Assembly: GCF_000282135.1 (NCBI RefSeq)
Contig: NZ_AKJW01000037.1
Location: 1-49,706 of the forward strand
DNA from: Herbaspirillum sp. CF444
Lineage (GTDB): Bacteria; Pseudomonadota; Gammaproteobacteria; Burkholderiales; Burkholderiaceae_D
Direction: 5' to 3'
Length of the DNA stretch: 49,706 bases
This document shows positions 46,949-49,706 of the stretch, piece by piece. The first letter of the stretch is position 1. Each line of letters starts with the position of its first letter. Both the position numbers and the translations under genes were made by a program. The notes below the pieces were generated by a model. It had not been told where the DNA came from, did no database searches, and saw only the letters and a list, made by a program, of their open reading frames with translations.

Positions 46949-47269
46949 TTAAATGGATCTCGCTCCTGAAACGATGCGAGCAAACAGGTTAAATTTCTCG
47001 GGTTGCGGCATCGTGCGTTCCACTACGGTTGCCCATTGTTCCGACAGTTGCTGGCAGGTCGCCCGCAATACCGGAGCCAGATTCGGCAAATCCGCCAGTG
47101 CCTTCAGGTGTCGTTCAATCACTGACGCCAATTTGACGCAGCTTTTGGTTTCCTGATTGCTGGCAGTGTAGTGAGACATCAAATGCAGCACTGCTGAAAC
47201 CAGCAGCTCTGGCTGTGCCGGCGCGCTATTCGGTTCTACGAAAGCAGAATCCATTTTGTCGGTAACCAT
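46949..47269 (-). CDS. hypothetical protein of the hemP-bfd-tonB operon
   Basis: A 106-aa soluble protein with no family that I can name. The centre is helical and compact: LLVSAVLHLMSHYTASNQ, then CVKLASVIERHLKALADLPNLAPVLRATCQQLSEQWATVV. Two cysteines and two histidines (HLMSH) are the only potential metal ligands. A near-perfect AAGGAGAG site precedes the ATG at 47269, which decides the start over one 27 codons upstream. It lies between hemP and bfd on the same strand behind the hemP Fur-like box, so a role in haem or iron handling is likely by context only. Confidence 0.7.
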   Translation of the reverse strand: MVTDKMDSAFVEPNSAPAQPELLVSAVLHLMSHYTASNQETKSCVKLASVIERHLKALADLPNLAPVLRATCQQLSEQWATVVERTMPQPEKFNLFARIVSGARSI

Positions 47270-47404
47270 CAAACTCTCCTTAATCGGCAAGCTTGGCTGG
47301 CTAACGTATAACGCCGTGGCATCACCGTTGGCTGGCTGGTTTTGTACCATCGTTCAAATCAACACATTTTGAGATGATTTTATTGTCGGGTTACACGGTC
47401 AAAT

Positions 47405-47593
47405 CTACGCCGTCAAAATCAGCTTGTTCAACTGCGTCAGACGCAATTTGTAGATACGCCCGCCATGGTCGATCTCCAGTTCGCGCATCTGCCGGAACAA
47501 ATCCTGGCTCTTGATGCGCGTGATGGGGGAGCCATTTGCTGCAGTGGCTGGCTTGTTGCGACGTTCAGTTCCGTGCTCGATCAGTTGGCTCAT
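47405..47593 (-). CDS. hemP: hemin uptake protein HemP
   Basis: A 62-aa HemP/HmuP-family protein ending PITRIKSQDLFRQMRELEIDHGGRIYKLRLTQLNKLILT, the family core, with a Lys/Arg-rich N-terminus. In Bradyrhizobium and Burkholderia, HmuP/HemP is a small regulator needed for expression of haem-uptake genes. Two ATGs occur in tandem (47596 and 47593); the second has the better distance to AGGAG. A Fur-like box lies 16 bp upstream. It heads the iron operon. Confidence 0.93.
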   Translation of the reverse strand: MSQLIEHGTERRNKPATAANGSPITRIKSQDLFRQMRELEIDHGGRIYKLRLTQLNKLILTA

Positions 47594-47608
47594 CATAAGC
47601 TCCTATTA

Positions 47609-47627
47609 AATGCGAACAATTCTTATT
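47609..47627 (-). promoter_or_regulatory. Fur-like operator upstream of hemP
   Basis: On the minus strand the 19 bases read AATAAGAATTGTTCGCATT, a good match to Fur sites such as AATGAGAATNATTCGCATT. It lies between the probable promoter and the hemP ribosome site, where Fur with iron would block transcription. Confidence 0.65.
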
Positions 47628-47732
47628 TAGATTATTCGTCATTTAATCCAAGATTGCAAGCTCTTTTATGTTTTGTTGCGAGTTTCTTTCCCGCGGGAAA
47701 TGGAGGGAACATTTTTTGTTGTCGGAAAAGAA

Positions 47733-47768
47733 AAAACGCTCCGCTGCGCAAGGCAGACGGAGCGTTTT
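47733..47768 (-). terminator. terminator of mnmA
   Basis: Arms 47733-47743 and 47758-47768 (AAAACGCTCCG / CGGAGCGTTTT) extended by an inner CTGC/GCAG with one bulge; on the minus strand a T-run follows. It lies 20 bp past the mnmA stop. Confidence 0.8.
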
Positions 47769-47787
47769 GCACGCGATTTGAGCCGTT

Positions 47788-48882
47788 TTACACGGATTCG
47801 ATGATCCCGCCGCCGAGGCAGACGTCGCCCTGATACAACACCGCCGATTGACCGGGCGTGACAGCCCATTGCGGATCGCTGAAGCGCAGGTCGAAACGCG
47901 CGCCGTCGTCGTTGAATGTGCACGGCACATCCGCCTGGCGATAGCGCGTCTTGGCGCTCAGTGCTGCCATGTCCGGCGCTTCGCCCGCAACCCAACTGAT
48001 CTGGCTGGCGCCGAGCCGGGACGACAGCAGCCACGGGTGGTCATGGCCCTGCACGATATAGAGCGTATTGTTTTCGACGTCCTTGCGCGCCACGTACCAG
48101 GCGTCGCTGTTGCCGTCGGCATTCTGATGCGCCTTGATGCCGCCCAGGCCGATGCCCTTGCGCTGGCCGAGCGTGTAAAAACTCAGGCCGACGTGTTCGC
48201 CGACGATGTCGCCTTCCGGCGTTTTCATCGGGCCGGGTTTGTAGGACAGGTAGCGGTTGAGAAATTCCCGGAAAGGCCGCTCGCCGATGAAGCAGATGCC
48301 GGTCGAGTCCTTCTTGGTCGCGTTCGGCAGCTTCAGCTGTTCGGCGATCTTGCGCACTTCGGTCTTGTGGATCTCGCCCAGCGGAAACAGCGTCTTCGAC
48401 AACTGCGCCTGGTTCAGGCGGTGCAGGAAGTAACTCTGGTCCTTGCTGGCATCGACCGCCTTCATCAGTTCGAACTTGCCGACCGGATTCTCGCGTACGC
48501 GCGCATAGTGGCCGGTGGCGATCAGATCGGCGCCCAGCAGCATGGCGTGGTCGAGAAAGGCCTTGAACTTGATTTCGGCATTGCACAGCACGTCCGGGTT
48601 GGGGGTGCGGCCGGCCTGGTATTCGCGCAGGAACTCGGCGAACACGCGGTCCTTGTATTCGGCGGCAAAATTGACCGCCTCGATATCCACGCCCACCACG
48701 TCGGCCACGCTGGCGGCATCGATCCAGTCCTGGCGCGTCGAGCAATATTCGGAATCGTCATCGTCTTCCCAATTCTTCATGAACAGGCCGATGACTTCGT
48801 AGCCTTGTTCTTTCAGCAGCCACGCGGACACGGACGAGTCGACGCCGCCTGACATGCCGATGACGACTTTCTTCTTAGCCAT
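47788..48882 (-). CDS. mnmA: tRNA 2-thiouridine(34) synthase MnmA
   Basis: A 364-aa enzyme that thiolates U34 of Lys, Glu and Gln tRNAs. The PP-loop is [21 protein letters not shown] (about 7-27). Catalytic cysteines fit C in [12 protein letters not shown] and C in [13 protein letters not shown]; the tRNA-binding insert and terminal beta domain follow. It overlaps the Nudix gene by 8 bp, so the two are co-translated. Confidence 0.97.
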   Translation of the reverse strand: MAKKKVVIGMSGGVDSSVSAWLLKEQGYEVIGLFMKNWEDDDDSEYCSTRQDWIDAASVADVVGVDIEAVNFAAEYKDRVFAEFLREYQAGRTPNPDVLCNAEIKFKAFLDHAMLLGADLIATGHYARVRENPVGKFELMKAVDASKDQSYFLHRLNQAQLSKTLFPLGEIHKTEVRKIAEQLKLPNATKKDSTGICFIGERPFREFLNRYLSYKPGPMKTPEGDIVGEHVGLSFYTLGQRKGIGLGGIKAHQNADGNSDAWYVARKDVENNTLYIVQGHDHPWLLSSRLGASQISWVAGEAPDMAALSAKTRYRQADVPCTFNDDGARFDLRFSDPQWAVTPGQSAVLYQGDVCLGGGIIESV

Positions 48883-49402
48883 TCGTTACTCCAGTTACTC
48901 CAATTGCTCCGTTTGCTTCCTCGACCGCCGCGGTGACGCTGGCGTCGGTATACAGTAAAGACAGCGGCGCGCGTTGGCCGCCGAGGTAATCGTCGATGCA
49001 GCGCAAGACCAGCGGGCTGCGATGACGTTCGGTGCATGCCGCGATTTCGTCGCGTGTCATCCATAGCGTGCGCACGATGCCGGTGTCCAGCGGGCGATCA
49101 TGTTTTTCACCCAGTTTTCCGGCGAACGCAAAACGCAAGTAAGTGGTGTCGGCGCCGGCGCGCGAGGACGACACATTGCGCGACATATACATGCCGATCA
49201 ATGCGGTTGGTTCAAAATCGTGCGCGGATTCTTCCAGCGCCTCGCGCACCACCGCCTGCGTCAGCGCTTCGCCTGCGTCGAGGTGGCCGGCCGGCTGGTT
49301 CAGGCGCAGGCCGTCGCCGGCTTGCTCTTCAATCATCAAAAAACGGCCCTCGCGCTCGATGATCGCAGCAACAGTGACGGAGGGCTTCCATACTTCAGTC
49401 AT
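48875..49402 (-). CDS. Nudix hydrolase
   Basis: A 175-aa Nudix protein. The box G-x5-E-x7-R-E-x2-E-E is at about 39-58 (G39, E45, R53, E54, E57, E58; [20 protein letters not shown]). [22 protein letters not shown] precedes it. The pairing with mnmA and the phosphatase-like NUDIX group resembling E. coli NudJ (thiamine pyrophosphate phosphatase) suggest that activity, but the substrate cannot be decided here. Confidence 0.9.
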   Translation of the reverse strand: MTEVWKPSVTVAAIIEREGRFLMIEEQAGDGLRLNQPAGHLDAGEALTQAVVREALEESAHDFEPTALIGMYMSRNVSSSRAGADTTYLRFAFAGKLGEKHDRPLDTGIVRTLWMTRDEIAACTERHRSPLVLRCIDDYLGGQRAPLSLLYTDASVTAAVEEANGAIGVTGVTNG

Positions 49403-49575
49403 ACATTTTTCCTAACCTGCAACAGCCACCATTTTACCGTGGCTGGACAAAGCCTTCAGGGGATGGGCCCAAGATGCGAGTCGGCGTCGCGAAAGAGAGG
49501 GTTTGCGCAAAGTTGTTGATGTTCAAATTTTCCGTGTAAGATTCCGGTAAGAATTTACAACTACAGGAGCTCTGA

Positions 49576-49706
49576 ATGAGGCTAGGCATCCCCGTCGAAA
49601 GGCGGGACGGAGAAACACGCGTTGCGGCAACCCCGGAAACAGTCAAGAAACTGGTGGCCGCCAAACATGAGGTGCTGGTCGAAGCAGGCGCCGGCATCCA
49701 ATCCAG
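49576..49706 (+). CDS. pntA: NAD(P) transhydrogenase alpha subunit, 5' part
   Basis: The first 43 codons or so of a gene that runs off the window. MRLGIPVERRDGETRVAATP...TVKKLVAAKHEVLVEAGAG is the N-terminal part of the alanine dehydrogenase/PntA family; ETRVAATPETVKKL points to PntA rather than Ald. The membrane transhydrogenase couples NADH and NADP with proton flow. CAGGAG lies 8 bp before the ATG. It diverges from the Nudix/mnmA pair. Confidence 0.8.
   Translation, partial: MRLGIPVERRDGETRVAATPETVKKLVAAKHEVLVEAGAGIQS

Overview
The window is about 49.7 kb of GC-rich, densely packed bacterial chromosome. Gene content and order suggest a betaproteobacterium of the Oxalobacteraceae, probably Herbaspirillum-like. 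The main clues are recA-recX followed by sucCD, terC, a pilin, moaC and a BepA-type protease; the run pgk-pyk-fba-purC-purE-purK-tsaC; a Calvin-type class II aldolase; and a hemP/bfd/tonB/exbBD iron block. This assignment rests on recognised families and gene order, not on a database search. I found no tRNA, rRNA, CRISPR array or prophage.

Layout. 1-804 holds no convincing gene, only a strong 38-bp palindrome. 805-6600 carries an exported RidA-like protein and, on the minus strand, an operon of OmpR-type response regulator, histidine kinase, DUF4212 protein and sodium/solute symporter; a secreted unknown protein diverges from it. 6814-8348 has a Tim44-domain membrane protein and an OsmC peroxiredoxin. 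8362-11780 is a sulfonate-type ABC importer operon with two binding proteins and one permease but no ATPase. Its permease/binding-protein junction is split by a 273-bp element with perfect 29-bp terminal inverted repeats. 11956-14192 is a two-gene signalling pair (soluble histidine kinase and TPR response regulator). 14619-22568 is housekeeping: SOS-boxed recA, recX, sucCD, terC, an orphan type IV pilin, moaC and a BepA-like periplasmic protease. 22599-27223 has a hypothetical protein, a YheT-like hydrolase, an NTF2-like protein, a zinc-ribbon protein, ilvE and the azlCD exporter pair. 27393-34996 is the glycolysis and purine run. 35275-43865 has ompW, a flavin reductase, msrA, a cyclopropane synthase, pdxH, two YceI proteins with a cytochrome b561, purB and a GST. 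43971-47593 is an iron block. 47788 to the end has mnmA, a Nudix hydrolase and the start of pntA.

How genes work together. The iron block reads on the minus strand as hemP, an unknown 106-aa protein, bfd, tonB, exbB and exbD, then a terminator, then bfr. Very similar Fur-like operators lie upstream of both hemP and bfr, so haem/siderophore energisation, bacterioferritin and its iron-releasing ferredoxin probably respond to one iron signal. The response regulator/kinase pair probably controls the symporter operon it heads. The two YceI proteins and cytochrome b561 look like one envelope redox operon.

The most unusual feature is the 273-bp element at 9619-9891. It is built almost entirely of nested inverted repeats able to form a three-way junction. 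It is bounded by CTAG, which may be a target duplication, and it supplies the last codons and the stop codon of the permease gene.
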